Assembly: GCA_010909165.1 (NCBI GenBank)
Contig: MU008154.1
Span: 981,478-1,045,477 of the forward strand
Origin: Anthoceros angustus
Taxonomy: Eukaryota > Streptophyta > Anthocerotopsida > Anthocerotales > Anthocerotaceae
DNA: 64,000 nucleotides
Direction of reading: 5' to 3'
Shown here: piece after piece, positions 30,722 through 41,051 of the stretch
Position numbering within the stretch: the first letter of the stretch is position 1
Layout: every line of letters begins with the position of its first letter
Program-made: the position numbers and the translations under genes
Notes under the pieces: model-generated
Database searches by the model: none
Told to the model about the DNA's origin: nothing
Seen by the model: the letters and a program-made list of their open reading frames with translations, nothing else

Positions 30722-31949
30722 ATGGGAGCGGAAGTGGCAAGGCCTCCACACCTCCAACCGGCCATTGTCTGCGGGGCCTTGTTCCTCTTCTCTGCTCTGT
30801 CCTTCGCGACGGGATCGTGGTCGAATCGAAGGGATGGAGCATTTGTTGGATACAAGGAGTCGATCCGAAGCAGTGCAGGTCTGTCACAGTGATGGCGGGA
30901 TTTGTGTTTTGCTTACTCCGCTCTTTCCCGCTCGTGGCTGACAGAGCATGGCTGCAGGTGAGCAACTGGAGGAAGAGGAGTACCTTGTTCTCACGTCGGG
31001 GTACGGGGTGAGTGCGCTTGGATAAGATAAACTGCGGCTATGGAGGTTGTGAGCTGGAAGGGATTACATCATGTGTCGCCTTGCAGGTCATCAAAGTGCT
31101 CCTCGAATCTGAAGCCGCTCCTATTGCAGTGAACTACATCAAGGTGTGAACATGAGCTTCTGCTTATGAACAACGTCCACATGCATGTCAGCATGTCGCT
31201 GCATAGAGAGGAGAGTCACACTGTCATTCATGACCTTTGCCTCGTTTGGTCTGATGCAGGCTTTGGTTTTTTGAATGCATTGACAGAAGCTAGTGCGGCA
31301 AGGATTGTTTGAAGGTTGTGGCATATACCGGGTGGAGCCCCCTGGTGATACTGTGGATGACGGCCAAGAAGAAACCAGGAAAGGGTGAGAAATGTCTTGA
31401 ATGTACATCTCCTTCATCTCGTCCTCCTCCTTCTTGCTATTATTTTCATGGCTGCCTGGCATTGTAGGTATGCTCTGGTACAAGCTGGTCTGTACACATG
31501 TGGGCAACAGCAGGATGTCCGTCTTCCAGTGGAGTCGTCTTTAAGGAATGAAAGGGGTGCAGTTTCTTTGATCACGGTGCGTGGCGCTGAGAATGTCCAG
31601 GCAACTAAACTTGGCGTGCGTTCGGGAGTAGTTTTTTAAGCTTGTACTTCATGTTGCAGGGCACAAGCGAGTTCTTCTTCAACCTCGAGGCTCATCCAGA
31701 GTGGGATGGCAGCTTCTCCGTCTTCGGAACTGTAAGGGGCTTCCCCTGACAGACTCTTACACTCGTTTTGCTGTCCAATGGGTCCCCTGATTCACTACTT
31801 TGTGCCCTTTGCAGGTGCAGGACGTAAATAGTTTTGATGTGCTTGAGAAACTCGTAACTCTTCCTGTTGTTCAGGAACGGCACCCCTCTGGTACTGTGCT
31901 TCGTATTTTGAAGGATGCCGTAATTTTCGAAGCTTCTCTGACTCCGTAA
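30722..31949 (+). CDS. Membrane-anchored cyclophilin-like protein
   Basis: Seven small exons with matching phases: 30722-30878, 30958-31007, 31087-31143, 31287-31384, 31468-31576, 31660-31731 and 31815-31949, giving 225 residues. Residues about 12-33 are a hydrophobic helix after a short N-terminus (type II anchor or uncleaved signal). The rest aligns by eye to a cyclophilin fold: VIKVLLESEAAPIAVNYIK for the first strands, IYRVEPPG in place of FHRVIPGF, GTSEFFFNL in place of GSQFFI, and WDGSFSVFGTVQDVNSFDVL in place of LDGKHVVFGRV. The catalytic Arg position appears kept (YRV), but other active-site residues differ and the central loop is diverged, so prolyl isomerase activity is doubtful. 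It is likely in the Golgi, ER or another endomembrane. The start is the first ATG; an upstream GTG is not used. Confidence 0.78.
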
Positions 31950-34264
31950 TTTACCAAGCTTCTCTGACTCCATGAGCTCTGCAAAGGTACCCTTGATATA
32001 TCTGTTTCTCTGCTTGTTCTCTATCCTCCAAATACCCGGCGATTTTGAAGTCCACACTTATTATTTCTTTCGATGTACAAGTTCTCGTGTGCCTGACAAT
32101 TTTGGAAGTTCTGTGAGTAATTATGAGGTCCGCACTCATAACTTCTTTCCACGAACAAGTTTTCGTTTGCCTGACAATTTTGGAAGTTCTGAAAGAAGTC
32201 CCAGCCCATTTTGAGGATTTAGTGAAGGGTGTAGTAGTTCTCTGAGCTTTCTGTAGCTCTTGCTGCTGCAATTTTGTCATTGGTCTTACGTACAAACTTC
32301 GCAGGTCTTCAGCACAGAGTTTTAGCACTCTAATCCGGCAGGTTTTTAGCACAGCGTTTGAGCACTTGCTGAAGCTGCCGCACGTTTGTTTGGGCACGTA
32401 ATGCAGACCTTTCTTGCCTCTCTAGGCACAAATTCTTTCTTCTCTAAGCATAAGCCCAAGTGATATTATGATATTGTTGTATCGTATTTAGGTCTTGAGA
32501 ACTGTGAGCGGTTGGTCGATCTCAAGACACTTTTGTGTGGGAGAGTGTCTACTCCACAAGCCACTTACTCCGAAATATTTGTCCATAAGAGACTCTGTTC
32601 CGCTCCCAGTATACTAAAAAGCAGCTAGCCATAGCTGTTAAACCACCTAGATGAGGAATCTACCATATCCATGTATGTAGCCACGTTGCGTGTGTCCACT
32701 TCGAAGGAAAGGGAATTCGTTTCGACTTCACACAGCACCCGTTCGCATAGCCCTTGTGTTGGCAACCTTCAGCTTGCAGAGCAGAGCACCGGTACCTCCA
32801 CCTGTCTCAGGATGCTGGAGCACGCTAAACGAGCAGGCGGAGGTTCGACCAACACATGTACCACAAGTCTGCGCTGAGACAGACCTGCCTCGATCCAACG
32901 GGCACAAGTGTCGTCACCTTAGTCCTAACGCCGGAGTATCAGCCCCAGGTGTCTCCGAACTCTTCAACTAACAACCCGAGCCTGCGCTCACACTGATACC
33001 AATGCCTAAAAGCACTCGTAAGGCAAATCTAGCTAGAACGTCCCAAATATCCTCCTTCCGCCCCGCCCTAGGTCCCCGCCGATGGCCATTGCCAGACCAG
33101 TCGAATTCCTCCAATCAAGAAACAATAAATTCCATGCAATCGCGTTGCAGGCTCGCATGAATTGGCGCTGATTGGAAAGCCGGGGCAAAGATGCAAGCAT
33201 ACTGGTCAGCACGCAAAATTATGCACGCAAAATGTAAAACAAAAAACGGCGAGCAAAGGATGCGATTCACCGTTGTGTCGTAAGCGTCGTGCGATCGTCA
33301 CAATAATAGCTGCCGGCAACACTAGCGGCCAGCGCAACAGAAAGGCAATGGGAAACAAAGCGCGGCCACTTGGCCGCACCAAGCAGGAGGGTAGAATATC
33401 GTACGCCTCCCGCGTGCAGAGCAGTGCCGCTATCCGGGCGGGAAGGCCAGGTTTCGCCATTCGCCAGGACGAAAAGTTTCGCCGCCCGTCCTGCGCAGTT
33501 CTGGCGCGGCACGTTGGCAAACCAGCCGCAGTGACGTGGTGAAAACTCGGGGACGTGGCGACTGCAGAATTGCCGGGAGTGTACACCACAGTCTCCTGTT
33601 TCGGCTTCCTTCACCTGCCTCCCGCTGGAATCTATTTCATCCTGTCAGCTGCATTTTCTGTCGCGCAATCCCCTCCGCCCCGGCGACAAATTTCGCTGCA
33701 CCGTCACGCTCCGCTTCGCTCCAAATCCATGCGCCCCAGGTTGCAGCTCAGCGGATTGAATTCAGTCCAAGAAAGCTCAGATCTGGTGTTGTTTTGTTGA
33801 ATCCTAAACATGAATGTGTAGCTGAAGGTTTTGGTGTGAATTTGTTTGCGTCTGCAACTGCATTGAACAAAGAACCTTGCCATGGCTCCGTTCTTGCTTA
33901 GCAGCATGTCGGTATTCCACCACAGCGTCGCAGCTGAGGCGCAGCTGAGGCGCGTGGGACGGGGAATGGGGGACTGAGGGATAGGGGAGGGTTTGATGGA
34001 GTTGCTATGGAGCTGGTGCCGTGCTGCTGCAGTCTGTGACACAATCATGTGTCGTTTTTGCGGTACCGAGGCTTGCGCACGCGCACCAAGCTGATTGTGA
34101 TGATCGATGTAACTTGTAATATGTTGACGGATGCGCATGCGTGGTGCAGTGCAACGGCAGTGCCGGCAAGGCGTGCAGCTTGAGTGTTGGATCTGTGCAG
34201 GTCCGGATCCGGAAGCGGAGGGGGAGAAGGAGAAGAAGGTGAAGCTGGACGGTGCAGCGGGTTG
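31950..34264. other. Intergenic region and PLATZ leader
   Basis: Within it, gcctgacaattttggaagttctg and flanking sequence form a 78-bp direct repeat (motif at 32091 and 32169). From 32400 to 34180 no gene is supported. Directly before the PLATZ start lies GC-rich leader sequence; tgtgcag|gtccgg at 34195-34206 could be a splice acceptor of a leader intron. Confidence 0.4.
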
Positions 34265-35527
34265 ATGGACGGCGGGGAGGGAGGAGCGGTACCGGTGCAG
34301 AGGGAAGGTCCTCGGTGGCTGGACGCATTCGTGACCGCCAAGTACTTCAGCCACTGCACGCGGCACCGGTTTGGCAAGAGCGAGCGCAACTTCTTCTGCA
34401 CGGACTGCGGGGAAGGGCCTCTGTGCGCGGCCGGGGTGCGGGAGGGCCATGTCACGCACTTCGTCTTGCAGGCCAGGAAGGCGTCGTACAAGGACGCCAT
34501 TCGGATCTGCGACGTGCAGCGGATTCTGGACATTGCCGGGATCGAGACCTATATCATCAACGGGGCCAAGATCGTGTTTCTGCACCGCCGCCCGCAGGCA
34601 AACCCGCCGCAGGGAGTCCCGAACTGCGAGATGTGCAAGCGGAGCTTCCGGGATCAGGTGCGCTTCTGCTCCATCCAGTGCAAGCTGGATGCCATCAGGA
34701 AGGACAGCAGGGACGCTTCTCTCTCGCTCCACGCCATGGGAGAGTTCGAGGAGACCTGCATTGCCAAGATGGACCAGGGCGTGATCATCAACCCTAAGCC
34801 CGTCGCGGCGGTCACCAACTTCCGGGTGCACGGTGAGCAGCTCATCCGGAACCAGACTCCACCGAGGCTTGTGTGGAATTTCTTGAACCAGGTGGATCCG
34901 ATCCCCCCTGCAACTGAACCTGCTATTGGACCGGAGTTCTCTCCGCAACAGGCCAGCTTTTCCGGGATGTCGGACCTCAACGTTGCACGCTGCTCGGAAT
35001 CGACAGAGCAGTCATCGGCCAGCTCTTGTCCGCTGCCGGCATCGCCGCACAAGGGCAGGCGCATCATCCCTATGGCGAGGCAGCTGAAGTCGGAGTTTTC
35101 TCTGGATTCTTGGCTCAAGGAGTGCAAGGGGAAGCGCAAGGGTGATACTCTTCGCTGCAACCTGAGTCCGATGCAGGAGGCGGCCGAAGATCAAGGGGTG
35201 TTCAGCTTCTTCGGCAACCAGCAGGCAGCGGCGGTTCCCAGGCTCATTATCCCGAAAACACACAGAATAGGTGCTGATACTCGCGGGGTGGCGCACCCTC
35301 AGCATTCTCCTAGTTCATCAACTCTATCCGATGTCTCAGACACCTCGCAGCCAGCTAGAGGAGTAGCAGAATGCTATGACTGTACTTGTCTCGCATTGAA
35401 CACACCCCACTCTGGCTCCCCTCTGTGCAGTCCCTTTGGCCCATCTACTCCTGTGCGGCTGGATCGGTCATTTTCCCGCGCAATCCATGCAAGGAAGGGA
35501 GCTCCTCATCGGGCACCGATGAAATAG
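34265..35527 (+). CDS. PLATZ zinc-binding transcription factor with long C-terminal half
   Basis: An uninterrupted frame of 420 residues from the ATG at 34265. The PLATZ region starts with RWLDAFVTAKYFSHC. Zinc ligands visible are C31, H34, C45, C48, C54, H62 and H65, then C121, C124, C135 and C139 in NCEMCKRSFRDQVRFCSIQC. TYIINGAKIVFLHRRPQ lies between the two clusters as in the family. At residue 57, where the family usually has the last Cys of LCxxC, there is Gly (LCAAG). PLATZ proteins bind A/T-rich DNA and repress or modulate transcription, including by Pol III. Most are about 200-260 residues and have introns; this one is intronless, with a Ser/Pro-rich tail of some 270 residues of unknown role. 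Confidence 0.92.
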   Translation: MDGGEGGAVPVQREGPRWLDAFVTAKYFSHCTRHRFGKSERNFFCTDCGEGPLCAAGVREGHVTHFVLQARKASYKDAIRICDVQRILDIAGIETYIINGAKIVFLHRRPQANPPQGVPNCEMCKRSFRDQVRFCSIQCKLDAIRKDSRDASLSLHAMGEFEETCIAKMDQGVIINPKPVAAVTNFRVHGEQLIRNQTPPRLVWNFLNQVDPIPPATEPAIGPEFSPQQASFSGMSDLNVARCSESTEQSSASSCPLPASPHKGRRIIPMARQLKSEFSLDSWLKECKGKRKGDTLRCNLSPMQEAAEDQGVFSFFGNQQAAAVPRLIIPKTHRIGADTRGVAHPQHSPSSSTLSDVSDTSQPARGVAECYDCTCLALNTPHSGSPLCSPFGPSTPVRLDRSFSRAIHARKGAPHRAPMK

Positions 35528-35914
35528 CGGTGCCTCGACATCGTCCCTGCTCGAGACTGGAACTTGTACATTATTGTAACATTTTTCAGGAGGAAGGTGC
35601 TGTGTGATGTTAAGCGGAGGGATGGTGGCTGCAATTACTACAATGTTGCAGCTATCTAGATCGTGACTTGATGTAGAGATTCTTGAGAGCAGTAGGAGAG
35701 CTTTGAGTACACGTCTGGCCGGCAGTTGTTTACAATTTTCCGGGAGCTGGAGAGTTTTTGTAGACATGGTCCTTACTGTAACAGGTTAAACGAATTGCGG
35801 CAGCGGAATAATGCGCATTCGACAAAGTATGGAGGATGTGAATGCTCCCTTACGGGTACTTGTTCTATTAGGAATAGAGCTTCGAAAGAAAGCATTGGGT
35901 AGTGGATACAATCG
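35528..35914. other. Shared 3' flank of two convergent genes
   Basis: 387 bp between the PLATZ stop and the stop of the minus-strand secreted protein. It probably holds both 3' UTRs. Confidence 0.5.
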
Positions 35915-36680
35915 TTAAGGGAAACCGAGCACTTTGGTAGCAAAGGCTCCCAAGTCAAATTGAAGCTGGCTAGCAGTAGTATGCAGGGTCTGGAGCTTCT
36001 TCTGGTGATCAGAGTTGAGCAAGCTGGGCAGCAGCTCCAGTAATCCCAGCGCCAAGCCTGACTGCATCTCGGGCAAGAGGTAGAATGTGATGCAGCGCCT
36101 TTCCTCCAAGAATCTTCTGTTGGGGTCGGTTACATTGCCATCCTGTGCAGGTGCCAGCCTTATGCTGTGCAGAGGGAGCAGCACGTGCAGGCTTCTGATA
36201 TCCTTGAATAAGCTCCTCAAGTGCTGGCCTGCCAGCGAGTTGAGCCTGCTGTTTTGGATTGAAAACGCCCTCTTGCAACTGAACTGGCCTGCTCGAACGG
36301 GACCATGCTCTGTGAAGAGCAGACAGTTGCGATCATACACCCTCGCGGATTGAACAAGGCTTCCGTCCCTGTAACCACAACGTTTCAGCAGCTTTCAAGA
36401 ACTGCTGTTTTAACCAGGAATGTCACTTAAATGTCCATCCATTTATGAAGCCTTACTTGTGATAGATTGCGGGTGCAAAAGTGGAGATATTTGTGTGGTT
36501 GTTGAGGAAGAACACGGGGGGAATGCTCTGGTGTCCTTGAAAGAAAAAATCGCAATGCTCCAAAGGATCGATGAAGAGAGTTTTCACTAATGCTGTGAAG
36601 TAGTTGTTGTTTTGAGCCTGGCTAGTGCAAATGCGGCTCAACCACCAGGTCAATATTGCAAAAACCACACAATTTCTCAT
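35915..36680 (-). CDS. Secreted protein of unknown family
   Basis: Two exons, 36680-36457 and 36368-35915, joined in phase 2 through a GTAAGG donor, giving about 225 residues from the Met at 36680. In-frame Mets also lie at 36689 and 36710. The start MRNCVVFAILTWWLSRICTS followed by QA-Q is a good signal peptide. The mature part has TLFIDPLEHCDFFFQGHQ, a Phe/Asn stretch with the N-x-T site NHTN, then HKDGSLVQSARVYDRNCLLF bridging the intron. Few cysteines (three) are present. A Leu-rich amphipathic C-terminus (about 175-215) may be helical. I do not recognise the family. It is not DUF26, dirigent or germin-like by any motif I can see. Confidence 0.6.
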
Positions 36681-37525
36681 GTTACGCATTGTTACATTAT
36701 AATTCATCATCTTGTGAGTCTCGCTTTTGGTCTCCCTATGCTTTGCACACCATCTACAGGAGAACATTCCAACACAAGCTCATACGGTAATCAGTATGTT
36801 TCTACAAATTTATAGTTATGAATTTTTAATTTAAAAATTATAAATTTCAAGAACATAAAGAAAATGCTTATCGTCATACAACATGAATAGCTCATGTTAT
36901 TCCGCAATAGGGTGCAAGTCATAAGTTGTGCACGCTCTGGCTCATATTGTTCCACAAAACTTTGCAGATTTGCTTAAACTGTTTCCAAGTAAGTACTTAT
37001 TATTTAAGAGCATTAGCCAAGATAGTGGAGTGTATGAAGCAAATCAATTCGTAATACGAGTTCCTGATTAAAATCTTGAAGAAGAAGAAGAATAGCAGAA
37101 CATCCAATACTAGACGAGCTCTTCCACTGGGGTGTAGCTAAGTTATTTAAAAATATGAACTAGAAAAAATAGCCGTTGAGGTTGTTATTCCAAGTAATTT
37201 AGCATTTTATCTTTCAGAAGGTGTAGTACATCTTCAACGGTAATGAAAACATTTAATTACTTCATTTACCAAAAAATAGGTACTAATTAATTGATAATTT
37301 TATTTATATATAGGTAGGAAGGTAATAATCACTACCTATCTATTAGCTTTTAGTTTAACATTATACATGTCTAACTAATATGGGATAGATATACACACAT
37401 GTATTCTAATGCGCACCATGCTACAGGACTAGCTTGTTGCACGTGTGAAAAAAGCATGTATGAGCTTTAGCACTAACAGCGTGCAAAAACCACAAAATGA
37501 CTTCCAGGTGAATGTGAGCCACAAA
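36681..37525. other. AT-rich spacer
   Basis: Strongly AT-rich sequence opening the second AT-rich island, between the divergent secreted-protein and SSNA1-like genes. No coding region is seen. Confidence 0.5.
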
Positions 37526-38112
37526 ATGGCAGTAAAAGGGCAAGCTCTTCAAAACTATAACATGGAGCTCGTGCACCGTTAGCTCTCATTTTGATTCTCG
37601 TGTTTCTTTTTTTTTCCAAAGATCTTGTTTGAGCTTCTTCTCAACTCAATAGCATATTATGCCTCATAATTGTAAACCATATACGACATCCATTAGGTAT
37701 TGAGGAATTGCGAGAGAAAAGAGATGAGATGAAGAAGGCTCTACAAATTGAAGAGGAAGAAAAAGTCAATATTCAAAAAGATCTTGTTGTACTTACCAAA
37801 AGATTAGCTGAACTTGATGATAGTTTATCTCGCAAATATGCTTATACCAATGAATATGATAAGACAATTCAAGAAGTAGAAGCTGCATATTCAAAAGTAG
37901 GCTTATCTCATTCTTTCGTCCTTCCTTGGAACTCCATATTACAATTGAGCTTTCTTGTGATGTGCTTCAGTTCAATCATTTGGGTTTTGATCTTTCTTCA
38001 ACTATTTGTTGAACTTCTTGACTTGCTTCGTTTGCAGATACTTGAGAGCTCACAAGCTCTTCTGCATGTGCTCCAGAGTGAAACCAAACAAATATCTCGA
38101 GGCACTAGGTGA
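37526..38112 (+). CDS. SSNA1: SSNA1/DIP13 coiled-coil basal-body protein
   Basis: Three short exons: 37526-37577, 37697-37896 and 38038-38112 (joins in phase 1 then 0), encoding 108 residues. The first exon gives MAVKGQALQNYNMELVH, and the CGT codon formed across the junction leads into IEELREKRDEM. The chain is one long coiled coil containing QIEEEEKVNIQKDLVVL, then LARK-like SLSRKYAYTNEYDKTIQE, and ends ILESSQALLHVLQSE. This matches SSNA1 (NA14) of animals and DIP13 of Chlamydomonas in order, spacing and length (about 110-120 residues). Those proteins bind microtubules at basal bodies, axonemes and branch points and are needed for flagella. In land plants such genes are expected only where sperm swim. 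The first exon is tiny and easily missed. Confidence 0.88.
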
Positions 38113-38815
38113 AGGACAATTTTGTGCAAAATAAGATGGTAGACTGTACACACAACATCTCCTGTCATTACCCTCCAACAATGTTATTTCGCACAACATA
38201 ATTCATAAAATGACAGGCAAATAGAATTATGGGTCTTGATAACAACGCCCAAGTTGTCTCATAATTGATGGGTTTATCCCACCTCTCTGTATTTAACAAA
38301 ATGATAAAATATTAATCAATAACCCTTGATATTCATTTTAAGAATAAGAGATAGTGGTAAGAAAACTATCTAATACTTTTTCGCTGGACTAAAACAAACA
38401 TAAAACTATATCTAGTCTTTTCAAACTCATATGACACCAACTTTAGTATTTAACTACATCTGTTTTATCAAAATGCTTGGTTGTAAAATATTTGTTCAGG
38501 TTATTTTCTCAAAATTTGTACGTTCTTTGATACACAGTAGTGTATGAGTTTCTGTATATTTGATTCGAATAATTGATTTCTAGCTATAGTTCATATGATA
38601 ATGCCTAAATATGTCTCATGTGACATATTTAATGTAATTTTTTAAACTAACTCTTTTACTTTCTAATATACATGATATCAGAAAATAAATGGGAAGTAAA
38701 AACTGCTTTTTGTAAATACTAGAGTAGATGAGAACTTTGCGTACCTTAAATGTGTAACATGACATATTGAATAGCAAGAAAGGGAACTCAAATAATTACC
38801 TATTACGGATTTTGC
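38113..38815. other. AT-rich spacer
   Basis: No coding region is seen. Convergent 3' ends of the SSNA1 gene and the minus-strand gene lie here. Confidence 0.5.
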
Positions 38816-39997
38816 TCACAACATCATGTGTGAACACATAAATGGATCGGGACAATGAAGGAGTTGTTTCAACCGCCTTATATCTTCAACATTTTTTGGT
38901 TTAAGATAAAGGACTCCAAAATTATTAAATGTCAAAGAGTGAGCTCGAGTCTTGTTCAGTTTATCAAACCTCTCCTCAGCTGGTAATTTTATCCTTTGAT
39001 TCATTAAATCTAATTTATGTGTAAGAAGGTGAGGATATTTCTTGACTTTTTTATTTAAAATCTTCATGTTAACCTTTTCAGTAAATTTTACTTTATTTTT
39101 CTTTGTGTCTGGACAAACGTTGATATTTTCATCATTTTTATTTTTTATATTCTTTTTTTTCTTTGTGTTTGTAACAACATTAACTTTTTCATCCTTTTTA
39201 TTTCTTATAACTTGTTCCTTCATTGTTTCCACTGGTTTTTCTATAGGACTTGTTTCTTGCTGGTTAGGTGGTAACGAACTGTAAGGCTTTTGAGCTTGAT
39301 TTAATGTATTTGTTGGGACACTAGTGGGAATAGTAACATTGATTTTCTGATTGTTTGGTGCCACAGATTTCACTTTGTTGCCTTTTGTTTGGTCATCTAA
39401 ATTTACTTTATTATCTGCAAGCGCTTTACAATAACCCAACAATCCACTTTCTCCATCACCAACAAATTTCATGAACTCTGTAATGTTAGTAAAAGAGGGT
39501 TTTGACCCATTTCGTGGATCACTAGGATATAGCTTTCCAATTGCCCATAAGTCCAAATTTTTATCACCTCTTGTTCTGCGTTCTTCATAACTTATGGATT
39601 TATCAAGCTTACTCTTATCATTCTGAAAAATAAGCCTGTAATCAGTACCAAGTTTAACATGCAAAGTCCATTCAGTCTTTGTTTGGTTTTTGCGTTTTTT
39701 CCTACTATCCGAGGTTCGTCTAAATTGAAGTCCTGTTGTTAGGTCTTTGATGTTAGCTACAATGGATGCTCTCACTTTTTTCAAAGGAGGTGCTTTTTTA
39801 ATAGTTCCAATAATAGATGCTCTAGCTTTTCTTAATGGCACTTTTATATTTTTATGGATTGATGCTCTTAAATTGGGCACATGTTGTAGAATAGACCTGC
39901 CCACAGGCATACTCTTCATAGAAATGATGGATGTTCTAACTTTTTCAGTTAAAGATCTTCTTTTCACTCTTTCAAATAAAGTAAGCCTTGGATCCAT
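38816..39997 (-). CDS. Lys-rich hypothetical protein with N-terminal RASI repeats
   Basis: A single open frame of 393 residues. The first 85 residues hold four spaced copies of a basic amphipathic motif: KVRTSIISMKS, NLRASIHKNIK, KARASIIGTIKK and KVRASIVANIKDL, about 20 residues apart. A folded-looking middle (about 105-195) has TEWTLHVKLGTDYRLIF and LWAIGKLYPSDPRNGSKPSF. A Lys/Asn-rich low-complexity linker follows, with near-duplicate blocks (NVVTNTKKKKN, NVCPDTKKNK). The C-terminal part LPAEERFDKLNKTRAHSLTF looks ordered again. There is no signal peptide or membrane helix. Codon use is AT-rich like the surrounding island. I know no family for it. The long uninterrupted frame in AT-rich DNA supports a real gene, though introns may be missed. 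Confidence 0.6.
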   Translation of the reverse strand: MDPRLTLFERVKRRSLTEKVRTSIISMKSMPVGRSILQHVPNLRASIHKNIKVPLRKARASIIGTIKKAPPLKKVRASIVANIKDLTTGLQFRRTSDSRKKRKNQTKTEWTLHVKLGTDYRLIFQNDKSKLDKSISYEERRTRGDKNLDLWAIGKLYPSDPRNGSKPSFTNITEFMKFVGDGESGLLGYCKALADNKVNLDDQTKGNKVKSVAPNNQKINVTIPTSVPTNTLNQAQKPYSSLPPNQQETSPIEKPVETMKEQVIRNKKDEKVNVVTNTKKKKNIKNKNDENINVCPDTKKNKVKFTEKVNMKILNKKVKKYPHLLTHKLDLMNQRIKLPAEERFDKLNKTRAHSLTFNNFGVLYLKPKNVEDIRRLKQLLHCPDPFMCSHMML

Positions 39998-41051
39998 TCA
40001 ATATGTTCTTAAAGGTGGAGTACAAAATGTGCATCTTAAATAGCATCAATACATTCCAAACAAAATAACACTAATTTATCCTACACCATATGAGAGCAAT
40101 AGAAAATTACACACCATGCAATAAAAGAAGTGAAGTTAGGATTTGAAACGCATACGTAAAATTTGTACAAGATATATATGTAAGATATTGATGTGTTGAT
40201 GGAATTGTTAGCTACAAGGAATGACAATTACTCTTGATTTTTTGCTGGTTGATTCTTGTGAATTGCTTCCACATTTCCACATCTGGGCATTACCATTAAT
40301 TAAAACCTAGCTTAATTTGTTCATATTAAGATACAAAAATACTACAAGAATCACTAGTTTATTATGTATGTATATGTATGAGAAGGTGCATATTTTAATA
40401 TATATTTAGAATATATTTATATATTTTAATACATGTAAATTAATTGATATAATAATTAAAAATCATGACTGATTTTTTACATAATTTTTTTATGAAATAC
40501 ATATTTTTCCTTTTGAATCAAATGTTGAATGCACTTGGTTGCATAAACTTCATGTGTGTATCATAAGATCGATGATTATCACAAATTAAAAAATGGTAAA
40601 AATGATGGGAAATTAGGTTCCTACCGTGGAAAGAAGGCAATGAAGAATAAAGGGGACCGGAATGGTTAGCATCCATGTTTGAGTGTGTGATCATTCAAAC
40701 TTTGATAAAGTGTTGTATGATGTTTGAAAGTAGTCGAAAAGAGGTTGTCATCATTTATTCCTCCGTCCATATAGTATCTAGCCTGAAACTAAATTAAGCC
40801 AATAGCTTCGAAGAATTAGAAAGTTATACTATGTGAAGGCACCACATGAGCTCGAATCTCTCAAGGAGGTTCATGTTAACATTTGCCGTAGCCAAGGAAT
40901 AGAGGAGGTAGGAGGTCCTACACTCCGATGTGAGGTCTAGGGAAGGAAAGAAGCTTGGGTTAAAGCTCTAATGTACGCCATCTAGTAAAGGACATCTTCA
41001 CATAGAATTTGGTGCATAGGTTTTCAGATTTTTGTGATGCCAGCTCACATT
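39998..41051. other. AT-rich spacer, no gene seen
   Basis: Very AT-rich from 40040 to 40700, then mixed. I find no coding or RNA feature I can defend. Confidence 0.5.

Noticed and set aside
33704-34948. 414-codon minus-strand frame
   Set aside because: It lies opposite the PLATZ coding exon in GC-rich DNA and has no domain.
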